DNA of 64,000 nucleotides from Myxococcota bacterium (GTDB lineage Bacteria; Myxococcota_A; UBA9160; UBA4427): assembly GCA_041389495.1 (NCBI GenBank), contig JAWKRT010000002.1:558001-622000 (forward strand), read 5' to 3'. The stretch's first letter is position 1, and each line of letters starts with the position of its first letter. The translations under genes were made by a program, and so were the position numbers. The notes below the pieces were generated by a model, which searched no databases, was not told the DNA's origin, and saw only the letters and a list, made by a program, of their open reading frames with translations. Of the stretch, positions 16,203 through 24,175 are shown piece after piece.

Positions 16203-17291
16203 GTGGAGAGCGGGAACGGAAGGCGCCTGCGCGTCGTGCAGTGGGCCACGGGCTCGGTCGGACGCGAGTCGCTGCGGGGGATCCTCGCGCACCCCGCGCT
16301 CGAGCTCGCGGGCGTGCGCGTGTACGGCGCGGACAAGGACGGTGTCGACGCGGGCGCGCTCTGCGGCATGCCGACGACGGGCGTGCGCGCGACCACCGAC
16401 GTCGACGCCGTGCTCGCGCTCGACGCCGACTGCGTCGCCTACATGCCGCGCCTCGTCGACGTCGACGACGTCTGCGCGCTGCTTCGCTCCGGCAAGAACG
16501 TGATCTGCACGCCCTTCCTGTTCCATCCGCCCGCGCAGCCCGAGGCCGTGCGCGCGAAGCTCGAGGACGCGTGCCGCGCGGGTGCGACGTCGGTCGCGGG
16601 CACGGGCATCCACCCCGGCTTCGCCGGCATGGTGCTGCCGCTCGCGATGTCGGGGATGTCGCGCGAGATCCGCCGCGTGCGCATCCAGGAGCGCGCCGAC
16701 TGGACGCACTACGACAGCCCTCGCATCACGTTCGACAACATGCGCTTCGGCGCGCCGCCCGCGGAGGCGCGGCTCGAGGCGAACCCGTTCGCGCGCTTCA
16801 ACGCGACGCTCTTCGAGGACCAGATCCACATGCTCGCCGCCGCCTTCCGCGCCGAGCTCGACGAGGTGACGCTCGAGCAGGACCTGCGCACCGCGAGCGA
16901 GGGCTACGACGTGCGCGCCGGCCACGTCGCGGCGGGCACGGTGAACGGCCAGCGCTACCGCTGGCGCGGCCTGCGCGCGGGCGAGCCGATCCTCGAGATC
17001 GACGCGCTCTGGACGCTCGGCGGCGCCTACCCCGAGGACTGGCCGCGCCCGCGCGATGGCTGGACGGTGACGATCGAGGGCGACCCGTCGATGCAGGTCC
17101 ACTTCGTCGGGCTCGCGAGCTTCGAGCGCCGCGACGTGACGATCGCCGACCACGTCCACGCCGCCGACGTGGCGACCGCGATGCAGGCCGTGAACGCGAT
17201 CCCCGCGCTCTGCGCGTCGCCGCCCGGCTTGCGCGCTGCGTTCGACCTCGGGCTCGTGCGCACGGGAGTCGGCTTCGGCGGAGCGGCCTGA
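16203..17291 (+). CDS. dihydrodipicolinate reductase-like NAD(P)-binding protein (2,4-diaminopentanoate dehydrogenase-like)
   Basis: A 362-residue protein. The N-terminal Rossmann fold has VVQWATGSVGRESLRGILAH, where the glycine loop GSVGRE and following helix match DapB-like and 2,4-diaminopentanoate dehydrogenase proteins. A central substrate domain has GTGIHPGFAGMVLPLAMSG, the same place where DapB-like enzymes carry their catalytic HxPG loop. Many such proteins are annotated as dihydrodipicolinate reductase but are not in lysine pathways. Nothing in the context suggests lysine synthesis. The substrate is unknown. GTG 16203 has GGAGGGG upstream. Confidence 0.78.
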   Translation: MESGNGRRLRVVQWATGSVGRESLRGILAHPALELAGVRVYGADKDGVDAGALCGMPTTGVRATTDVDAVLALDADCVAYMPRLVDVDDVCALLRSGKNVICTPFLFHPPAQPEAVRAKLEDACRAGATSVAGTGIHPGFAGMVLPLAMSGMSREIRRVRIQERADWTHYDSPRITFDNMRFGAPPAEARLEANPFARFNATLFEDQIHMLAAAFRAELDEVTLEQDLRTASEGYDVRAGHVAAGTVNGQRYRWRGLRAGEPILEIDALWTLGGAYPEDWPRPRDGWTVTIEGDPSMQVHFVGLASFERRDVTIADHVHAADVATAMQAVNAIPALCASPPGLRAAFDLGLVRTGVGFGGAA

Positions 17292-17420
17292 GCGCCGCGC
17301 GTCCTCGCCGAGCCGCGGCGCGCGTCTGCGCCGCCCATCTGCCGCTCAAGCTCCGCCGGCCTGCCGCCGAACTGCACGTCCGCGCCGCGCCGCCCCGAGG
17401 CGCGCGTCGCGGGAGGTGCC

Positions 17421-18182
17421 GTGCGAGGAACGGGCTCGTCGCGAATCGCCGTCGCCGCCGCGGGTGCACTCGCCTGCGCGCTCGCGTGCGCGCCGGCGCC
17501 CGTCCGTCCGGCGGAGGGGCGTGCGGCGGTCGCCGGCAGCGTGCGCCTCGTTCCGCACGACGGCGCGCCCGCGTCGTCGTCGTCGTCGAGCTACGGCGAC
17601 CGCCGCCTGCGCGACGTCGAGCTCGTCGACTACTCGCGTCCGGGCTTCGTGATCGTCTGGGCCGAGCGGGAGACGCCCGGCGCGCCGGCGCACGACCCGG
17701 GCGAGGCGAGCGACGCCGCCGACCTCGCGATCGAGGACGGCGTCGGCGGCCCGCGACTCGCGCCCGAGCTCGCGGCCGTCGGGCTCGGCGGCACGCTGCG
17801 CGTCGCGAACCGCACGCGGCGCGCGCTCGCGGTCTCGATTCCCGCGCTCGGCCGCGTCGAGTCGCTCGCGCCCGGCGCCGCGCTGTCGGTCGCCGCCGAG
17901 CGAGCCGGCGAGCTCGATCTCTTCCTGCTCGGCGCGCGCGAGCGCGCGACCGTCTGGGTGGCGCCCGGTCCGTGGACGCGCACCGACGCCGCGGGCCGCT
18001 TCGCGCTCCCCGACCTCGCGCCCGGCGCGTGGACCGTCCGCGCGTGGCACCCGCGCCTTCCCGCCGCGGCGCAGCGCGTCCTGCTGCGAGCGGGCGAGGT
18101 CGCGGACGTCGCGCTCGAGATCGGCGTCGGGCGCGATGCGCTCGTCGACGCGACCGGCGGAGGCCGCGATGCCGCGCACTGA
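17421..18182 (+). CDS. lipoprotein with degenerate cupredoxin-like plus carboxypeptidase-regulatory-like domain
   Basis: A 253-residue exported protein. The signal has a lipobox ALAC (Cys 19 or 23). Residues about 40-180 resemble a cupredoxin beta-sandwich (GGTLRVANRTRRALAVSIPAL, then LSVAAERAGELDLFLL) but lack the His/Cys/Met copper ligands. Residues about 185-240 form a carboxypeptidase-regulatory-like domain (TDAAGRFALPDLAPGAWTV, then RAWHPRL). The two-domain layout is the same as the cupredoxin encoded two genes downstream, so the two look like paralogues, this one without metal. It overlaps the porin gene by 14 bp. A structural or adaptor role is inference. GTG start, with GGGAGGT upstream. 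Confidence 0.65.
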   Translation: MRGTGSSRIAVAAAGALACALACAPAPVRPAEGRAAVAGSVRLVPHDGAPASSSSSSYGDRRLRDVELVDYSRPGFVIVWAERETPGAPAHDPGEASDAADLAIEDGVGGPRLAPELAAVGLGGTLRVANRTRRALAVSIPALGRVESLAPGAALSVAAERAGELDLFLLGARERATVWVAPGPWTRTDAAGRFALPDLAPGAWTVRAWHPRLPAAAQRVLLRAGEVADVALEIGVGRDALVDATGGGRDAAH

Positions 18183-19533
18183 CGCGCGCCGCCGGCGCGC
18201 CGCAGTCGGCTTCGCGGCCGCGCTCGCGCTCGGCGTGGCCGCGGCCGCGCCGGCCGCGCGCGGCGAGGACGCGGGCGACGCCGATCGCATCGACGCGCTC
18301 GAGGAGCGGATCGCGGAGCTCGAGGCCGCGGAGGATGCGCGCGCGGAGGCGGCGTCGGCCCCGTGGCTCCCGGAGTGGACGGAGCGCGTGCGCATCGGCG
18401 CGAGCGCGAGCGCCGGCTACTTCCACCGCGGCGACGTCAGCCCCGCCGACTCCGACGGCTTCCAGGTGTGGGATGCGCGGCTCTTCGTCGACGCCGAGCT
18501 CGCGCGCGACGTGACGCTCGGCGGGCACGTGCTCGTGCGCAACGTCGGCGCCACCGTCGAGTGGGACCTCGTGCGCATCGGCACGCTGATGAACCAGGTC
18601 GGCGAGCTCTACGTGGACTTCCAGGGCATCGGCGGGAGCTCGTGGTGGAACGCGCAGGTCGGGCGCTTCCAGCTGCCCGTCGGCGAGAGCTACCTGCGCT
18701 ACTCCCGGGGCTACCGCGACAACCCCTTCGTCTCGAACGCCGTGGGCGGGCCGTGGTGGTGGGACGAGGGCGTGCGGCTCTACGGCGCGTCGCCGGACGG
18801 CCGCCTGGGCTACGTGGCCTCCGTCTCGAGCGGCGACACGCGCTTCAACACCGATGCGAACGCCGACCCGCAGGCGACGCTCAAGCTCTTCGCCGAGCCC
18901 TTCCCGTGGCTGCGCGTGAGCGCGAGCGGCGTCGTGTCGGGCGAGATCGGCAGCGCGACGGCCGCGGCGCCGGGCGCACTCTGGCTCGGCGAGACGTGGG
19001 CGATGCCGATCGGCGCGATGTCGAGCGTGCCCGTCGTCGTCGACGGCGTCGTCGTGCCGGACGGGCCGACGAAGCTCGCGCGCACGTGGCTCGCCGGGGG
19101 CGACGTCGTCCTGCGCCCCGTCGACGGCCTGCGCGTGTGGCTCGCGGGCGGCCACTACCGCATCGAGACCGCGGGCGCGGGGCCCTACGACCGCTCGCTC
19201 GTGTACTGGATCGCCGAAGCGGTCGCCGAGGGCGGGCTCGTCTCGCCCGCGCTCGCGCCGGTCTACGTGGGCGTGCGCGCGAGCGGCCTCACGACGGGCG
19301 ATCGCGGGCGCGGCTACCTGCTCGACTTCCGGATGGCCGAGACGCTCGGCTTCGACATGTACCGGCTCGACGAGTACGCGGGTGTCGTCGGCGTGCGCAT
19401 CGGCGACCACGTGCGCGTGCGCGCCGAGTACACCTACCAGGACGTCGCCCTCGTGCGCGGCGCGGCGGCCGCCGTCGCGTCGCCGCGCGGCGACGAGCAC
19501 GTGTTCGCGATCGACGTCGGGATCGCGTTCTGA
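18169..19533 (+). CDS. outer-membrane porin-like beta-barrel protein
   Basis: A 454-residue exported protein. A signal peptide (AAVGFAAALALGVAAAAPAA, cleavage after RG or so) is followed by a short coiled coil (IDALEERIAELEAAEDAR), as in phosphate- and anion-selective porins where it trimerises in the periplasm. The rest alternates amphipathic strands (LGGHVLVRNVGATVEWDLV, then VGRFQLPVGESYLRYSRGYRDN) and ends DEHVFAIDVGIAF with the terminal Phe used for outer-membrane assembly. It lies between two cupredoxin-fold genes, overlapping the first by 14 bp and separated from the second by 2 bp. It may pass copper or a substrate of the cupredoxins; that is inference. Confidence 0.78.
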   Translation: MPRTDARRRRAAVGFAAALALGVAAAAPAARGEDAGDADRIDALEERIAELEAAEDARAEAASAPWLPEWTERVRIGASASAGYFHRGDVSPADSDGFQVWDARLFVDAELARDVTLGGHVLVRNVGATVEWDLVRIGTLMNQVGELYVDFQGIGGSSWWNAQVGRFQLPVGESYLRYSRGYRDNPFVSNAVGGPWWWDEGVRLYGASPDGRLGYVASVSSGDTRFNTDANADPQATLKLFAEPFPWLRVSASGVVSGEIGSATAAAPGALWLGETWAMPIGAMSSVPVVVDGVVVPDGPTKLARTWLAGGDVVLRPVDGLRVWLAGGHYRIETAGAGPYDRSLVYWIAEAVAEGGLVSPALAPVYVGVRASGLTTGDRGRGYLLDFRMAETLGFDMYRLDEYAGVVGVRIGDHVRVRAEYTYQDVALVRGAAAAVASPRGDEHVFAIDVGIAF

Positions 19534-19535
19534 CC

Positions 19536-20189
19536 ATGCACGGGAGCGGCTCGCGCGCGGCGTGGCTCGCGCTCGCCGTCGCGGCGAGCGCGCTCGGCGC
19601 GGCCGCCGCGCGCGGGGAGGGCGACGGCGCGAGCGCCGAGCTCCGCGGGAGCGTCGCGATCGGCGTCGAGGGCGTCCCGCTCGCGGCCGTGGCTCCGCTC
19701 GTCGTCTTCCTCGAGCCGCTCGACGGCGCCGCCCCGGCGTCGCCGCCGCCGCCGGCCGTCATGCACCAGCACGACGCGCGCTTCTCGCCGCCCTTCCTCG
19801 TCGTCGCCGTCGGCCAGCCGCTCGACATGGCGAACGACGACGCCATCTACCACAACGTGTTCTCGTACTCGCGGCCGAACGACTTCGATCTCGGGCTCTA
19901 CCCGGCCGGCGAGTCGCGCCGCCTCGAGCTGCGGCGCGCCGGCGTCGTCAAGGTCTACTGCTCGATCCACGAGTCGATGAGCGCGACGATCCTCGTCGTG
20001 CCCGCGCCGTGGCACGACACCGTCGCGCCGAGCGGACGCTATGCGATCGCGGGCGTCCGCCCGGGTCGCTACCGCGCCGTCGTGTGGAGCGAGCACCTGC
20101 CGTCCGAGGCGCGCGAGATCGAGCTTCGGCCCGGGGAGCGGGCGCGCATCGACTGGGTCGTGGGAACGCCGGGCGACGCCGGTCGCTAG
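19536..20189 (+). CDS. periplasmic blue-copper (cupredoxin) protein with C-terminal regulatory-like domain
   Basis: A 217-residue exported protein. The signal peptide is at residues 1-27 (LALAVAASALGAAAARG). The cupredoxin domain shows a complete ligand set: His in DAIYHNVFSYS and the Cys, His and Met in VKVYCSIHESMSATI. A further HQHD stretch in the loop may bind metal. The last 55 residues (SGRYAIAGVRPGRYRAVVW) match the carboxypeptidase-regulatory-like domain seen in the first gene of the operon. Proteins of this build are often named methylamine utilisation protein although no mau genes are here. Its stop overlaps the convergent GGDEF-EAL stop. An electron-transfer or copper-handling role is likely. 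Confidence 0.85.
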   Translation: MHGSGSRAAWLALAVAASALGAAAARGEGDGASAELRGSVAIGVEGVPLAAVAPLVVFLEPLDGAAPASPPPPAVMHQHDARFSPPFLVVAVGQPLDMANDDAIYHNVFSYSRPNDFDLGLYPAGESRRLELRRAGVVKVYCSIHESMSATILVVPAPWHDTVAPSGRYAIAGVRPGRYRAVVWSEHLPSEAREIELRPGERARIDWVVGTPGDAGR

Positions 20190-22888
20190 GCGCGCCCGCG
20201 CCGTCGCAGGAGCGTCGCTTCCGCCGCGGGTACGGCCGCAGACACCAGGAAGCCCTGGATCTCGTCGCAGCCGAAGGACGCGAGCAGCGCGCGCTGTTCC
20301 TCCGTCTCGACGCCCTCCGCCACGACGCGAAGCCCGCGCGCCTTCCCCATCGCGACGATCGCCGCGGTCAGCGCCGCGTCCTCCGCGTTCGTCGCGATGC
20401 TGCGCACGAAGCTCATGTCGATCTTCAGCGTGTCGACCGGCAGGCTGCGCAGGTAGCTGAGCGACGAGTAGCCCGTGCCGAAGTCGTCGAGCGAGACGGC
20501 CACGCCGAGCGCGCGCAGCTCGTCGAGCGTCGCGATCACGGTCTTCTCGTCGAGCATCACGGTGCTCTCGGTGATCTCGAGCTCGAGCCGGTGCGGGCTC
20601 GCGCCGGTCCGCTCGAGCACCTCGCGCACGATCGCGACGAGGTCGCCGCTCGCGAACTGGCGCGCGGAGACGTTGACGGCCACGCGGTGCTGCGCGCCGT
20701 CGTCGTGTTCGTCCGCACTCCAGCGCACGATCTGCGCGCAGACCTCCTCGAGCACGCGCGTGCCGATCGCGACGATCATGCCCGTCTGCTCGGCGACCGG
20801 GATGAACTCGCCGGGCAGCACGAGCCCGTGCTCGGGGTCGCGCCATCGCACGAGCGCCTCGAAGCCCGCGACGGCGCCGCTCGCGAGGTCGACCTTCGGC
20901 TGGTAGTGCACCTCGAGCTCGCCCTGCAGGAGCCCCGTGCGCATGCGCTGCTCGAGCTCGAGGCGGCGCAGCGCCGCGGCGTTCATCGACTCGGTGTAGA
21001 ACTGGTACTGGTTCCGGCCGTGCTCCTTGGCGTGGTACATGGCCGAATCCGCGTTCCGGAGCAGGGCGTCGACGTCGTCGCCGTCGACGGGCCACGCCGC
21101 GATGCCGATGCTCGCGCCGACGACCACCTCGTGACCGGAGAGCGCGAAGGGCTGGGCGAGCGCGTCGAGGATGCGGCGCGCGACGAACGAGAGCGAGTCG
21201 GGGTCGGCGAGGTCGTCGACGAGGATCGTGAACTCGTCGCCGCCGATGCGGGAGACGGCGCTCTCGAAGCCGGCGCCGTTGCGCGCGATGGCGTCCGTCG
21301 TGCGCACGCACTGCACGAGCCGCTCGGCGACCGTGCGCAGGAGCTCGTCGCCCACCGTGTGCCCGAGCGTGTCGTTGATGCGCTTGAAGTGGTCGAGGTC
21401 GAGGAAGAGCACGCCGAGCATCCGGTCGCGCCGCCGCGCCGAGTCGATCGCGAGGCGCAGGCGCTCCGTGAACAGGCGGCGGTTGCCGAGGCCGGTCAGG
21501 CCGTCGCGATAGGCGAGGAACTCGATCTGCTCCTCGGCGCGGCGACGCTCGGTGACGTCCTGCGCGGTTCCGTCGAGTCGCACGGGGCGACCGTCCTCGT
21601 CGCGCACGACGTGCGCGGCGCAGTGGATCACGTGCTCGACGCCGCTCGCGAGCGCGACCCGGAAGTCGGCCGAGATCGAGCGGTCCTCCGCGATCGCGAG
21701 CCGCACCGCGTCCTCGAGCGCGCCGCGGTCGTCGGGGTGCACGCGCTCCATCATCGCCGCGAGGCGGAGCGGCTTCCCGTCGTCCGGGAGCTCGTAGATC
21801 GTGTGGAGCTGGGCCGACCCCTCGACGCGGCCGGTCGCGAGATCGAGCTCGAAGCTGCCGATGCGCGCGCGGCGCTGCGCGGCGTCGAGGTGCGCGCGGC
21901 TCCGCGTGAGCGCGACGACGTGCGCCTCGATGGCCGCGTGCGAGGTCTGCAGGTCGTCGAGCATCGCGTCGAACGCGCGCGCGACGTCGCCGATCTCGTC
22001 GCGGCGGCGGCTCGCGATGCGCGACGCGAAGTCGCCGCTGCGGATCCGCTCGGTCGCGTGCTGGATGGCGCGGATGGGGCGGACGAAGCTGCGCGTGAAG
22101 ACGCCGGCCGCGAGGAACGAGAGGGCGAGCGATACGCCGCCGGCGATCATGAGGTTGACGCGCGCGTGGGCGAGCGCGGCGCGCTCGGCCCGGAAGTCGG
22201 CGCCGACGGCGAGCGCGAGCCCGGGCACGTCCTCGACGACGCGATCGAGCGTGCCGACCTCCGCCTCCGGCGAGAACGCGAGCCGCGCTCCGCAGAGCTC
22301 CGACCAGTCCTCGACGAGCCCGGGTGCGACGTCCTCGACGACGACGAGCCGACCGACCGGCCCCGTCGCCGTCGAGAGCGGCGACGCGGTCGCGAAGAGC
22401 GGGCGGCCCGCGTGCGCGGTGAGGCCGTCGTGCGACGAGGCGAGCGCGGGTGCGAGCAGGTCCGCGTCGCCGGACGCGGCGATCACGCGGTCCTCGGTGT
22501 CGACGAAGGCGACGAGCGCCGCGTTCTCGCGCCCGCGGAGCTCCTCGGCGTAGAAGGCGAGCGTCGGTGCGTGGCCGACCTCGAGGCTCGCGCGCATCTG
22601 GGGCGTGCGGGAGATGGCGCGGCGTCGCTCCTCGAGCGACGTCACGTGGGTGGCGACGAGCCGGCCGGCGGCGATGGCGGCGCGATCGAGGCGTTCGGAT
22701 GCGGCCTGCTCGAGGTCGCGCGCGAGGGCGCGTTCCTGCAGCGTCAGCGCGACGACGGTGGAGAACGAGACGAGCCCCGCGAGCGCGAGCAGGAGTCGTG
22801 CGCCGACCGTGAAGCGGATCGCCGCGCGGTGGGGCACCGCGCGGCTCCGAGTCGGTGCGTTCGCGGCGTCCCGCGCGTCCTCGCGCAT
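20186..22888 (-). CDS. membrane-bound GGDEF-EAL protein (cyclic-di-GMP synthesis/breakdown) with HAMP and PAS
   Basis: A 900-residue sensor. A membrane helix lies at about 29-50, an extracytoplasmic Cache-like domain to about 228, a second helix near 232-256, then HAMP (to about 310), a PAS fold (about 345-440), GGDEF (about 450-615) and EAL (about 635-890). The GGDEF motif is intact (RIGGDEF near 548), with about 11 extra residues between the RTTD possible inhibitory site and the motif. The EAL domain has EALVRW, NVSARQF, EITEST, DDFGTGYSSL, KIDMSFV and EGVET, so phosphodiesterase activity is expected. Both activities look possible. The stop overlaps the convergent cupredoxin stop, which hints at a functional link. 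Confidence 0.94.
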   Translation of the reverse strand: MREDARDAANAPTRSRAVPHRAAIRFTVGARLLLALAGLVSFSTVVALTLQERALARDLEQAASERLDRAAIAAGRLVATHVTSLEERRRAISRTPQMRASLEVGHAPTLAFYAEELRGRENAALVAFVDTEDRVIAASGDADLLAPALASSHDGLTAHAGRPLFATASPLSTATGPVGRLVVVEDVAPGLVEDWSELCGARLAFSPEAEVGTLDRVVEDVPGLALAVGADFRAERAALAHARVNLMIAGGVSLALSFLAAGVFTRSFVRPIRAIQHATERIRSGDFASRIASRRRDEIGDVARAFDAMLDDLQTSHAAIEAHVVALTRSRAHLDAAQRRARIGSFELDLATGRVEGSAQLHTIYELPDDGKPLRLAAMMERVHPDDRGALEDAVRLAIAEDRSISADFRVALASGVEHVIHCAAHVVRDEDGRPVRLDGTAQDVTERRRAEEQIEFLAYRDGLTGLGNRRLFTERLRLAIDSARRRDRMLGVLFLDLDHFKRINDTLGHTVGDELLRTVAERLVQCVRTTDAIARNGAGFESAVSRIGGDEFTILVDDLADPDSLSFVARRILDALAQPFALSGHEVVVGASIGIAAWPVDGDDVDALLRNADSAMYHAKEHGRNQYQFYTESMNAAALRRLELEQRMRTGLLQGELEVHYQPKVDLASGAVAGFEALVRWRDPEHGLVLPGEFIPVAEQTGMIVAIGTRVLEEVCAQIVRWSADEHDDGAQHRVAVNVSARQFASGDLVAIVREVLERTGASPHRLELEITESTVMLDEKTVIATLDELRALGVAVSLDDFGTGYSSLSYLRSLPVDTLKIDMSFVRSIATNAEDAALTAAIVAMGKARGLRVVAEGVETEEQRALLASFGCDEIQGFLVSAAVPAAEATLLRRRGRA

Positions 22889-23091
22889 GCGCGCTCCGTC
22901 CCCCAGCCCGCATCGGGTCCGATCCGTCGCGGCTCGCGGCGGCGGCGACCCCGGCCGTTTCGAGCGCGCGCAGCCCCCTCTTTAGGAGCGCGCCCGCACA
23001 CGGGAGTGCTCGCGCGCGCGCCGGGCGGCGCCGCGCGCCGCGCCGGCCCCGAGGCGGCCGCGCGGTGCCCGGGAAGGGGCCGGGGCGCGCG

Positions 23092-24156
23092 TCAGGGGCG
23101 AGGTGCGGCCGCGGGAGCCGGGCCGCTCGCGAGTGCGCCCACGTGCTCGGCGTCGAGCACGCCGGCCTCCCACATCCAGCGCAGCAGGTCGCGGAACGAG
23201 TCGGCGGCCGGTGTCGCGTCGCGTCCGAGCAGGGCGCGGCCCTCCGCGTCGTCGAAGGGCGCGCTGCGCGTCAGCACGGTCGCGGCTTCCGACGTGAGCG
23301 GAACGGGCCGCCCCGTGAGGCGCTGGCGCAGGTCGCCGACGCGGCCGAGCACGCGCAGGAGCGCGGGCGGCACGCGATCGGCCGCGAGCGCGCGGCCGGT
23401 GAGCTCGCACAGCAGCCGGTGGAAGCGCTCGTGCTCGACGAAGTCGGTCGGCGCGAGCAGGCGGCGCGGCCCGCGCCCGGGCGCGAGCAGACGCGCGAGC
23501 AGGAGTGCGAGGTCGCGCACGTCGGTGAAGCCGAGCCCGCCGCGCGTGACGAGGACGCGGCCGGTGCGGAGGTAGCCGGCGAAGACGGCGGGGCCGCTGC
23601 CGACGGTCGGGTCGTGCGGGCCCTGCACGGACGCCGGGTAGACGATCGCGACCGGCGCGCCCCGTGCCTGGCGCTCGCGCGCGATGCGGTCGGCGTCGGC
23701 CTTCGTGCGCGAGTACATGCCGCGCACCGGGGCGATCGGGTCGTCGGCGGTGGTGCGCGGCCCGGGCGAGGGCATGAGCGCCAGGAAGCTCGAGACGTGG
23801 ACGACGGGGTCGAGGCCCGCGTCGAGCGCGGCGTCGAGCACGTGCCGCGTGCCGTCGACGTTCACCGCGCGCAGGGCCGCGGCGTCGGCGAGCTCGTGCG
23901 AGAAGCGTCCCGCGCAGTGGAGGGCGGCGTCGCACCCCGCGGCCGCGCGCGCGATCGACGCCGGGTCCTCGACGTCGCCGCGCGCCGGCTCGACGCCGTC
24001 GCGCGCGAGGTCGACGCCGAGCGGCGCGAGCACGCGCGCGAGCTTCGCCTCGTCGCGCACGAGCGCGCGCACCGCGAAGCCCTCGCGCGCGAGCGCGGCC
24101 GCCGTGTGGCACCCGATCAGCCCGGTCGCCCCGGTCAGCAGGACGCGTCGCGCCAT
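23092..24156 (-). CDS. NAD-dependent epimerase/dehydratase (extended SDR)
   Basis: A 354-residue extended short-chain dehydrogenase. The Rossmann motif is LLTGATGLIGCHTA. D58-type AGDVEDPASI follows, and the catalytic YxxxK is present as YSRTKADADRI, with VHVSSFLALMP before it supplying the catalytic Ser. The substrate-binding half is diverged. It resembles dihydroflavonol reductase-like or 3-beta-hydroxysteroid dehydrogenase-like enzymes that oxidise or reduce a hydrophobic alcohol or ketone. It is the last gene of a likely operon with a sulfotransferase (19 bp upstream) and an LLM oxidoreductase, so all three may act on one lipid or steroid-like compound. That link is inference. Confidence 0.86.
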   Translation of the reverse strand: MARRVLLTGATGLIGCHTAAALAREGFAVRALVRDEAKLARVLAPLGVDLARDGVEPARGDVEDPASIARAAAGCDAALHCAGRFSHELADAAALRAVNVDGTRHVLDAALDAGLDPVVHVSSFLALMPSPGPRTTADDPIAPVRGMYSRTKADADRIARERQARGAPVAIVYPASVQGPHDPTVGSGPAVFAGYLRTGRVLVTRGGLGFTDVRDLALLLARLLAPGRGPRRLLAPTDFVEHERFHRLLCELTGRALAADRVPPALLRVLGRVGDLRQRLTGRPVPLTSEAATVLTRSAPFDDAEGRALLGRDATPAADSFRDLLRWMWEAGVLDAEHVGALASGPAPAAAPRP

Positions 24157-24175
24157 CGCCGCCGCGGACCCCGCC

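Noticed and set aside
16203..17291. Lysine-pathway dihydrodipicolinate reductase (DapB)
   Set aside because: At 362 residues it is about 90 longer than DapB and is not near lysine genes; only the fold is shared.
19382..23575. Plus-strand open frame of nearly 1400 codons
   Set aside because: It lies antisense to the well-supported GGDEF-EAL gene and shows no recognisable motifs. Treated as a shadow frame.
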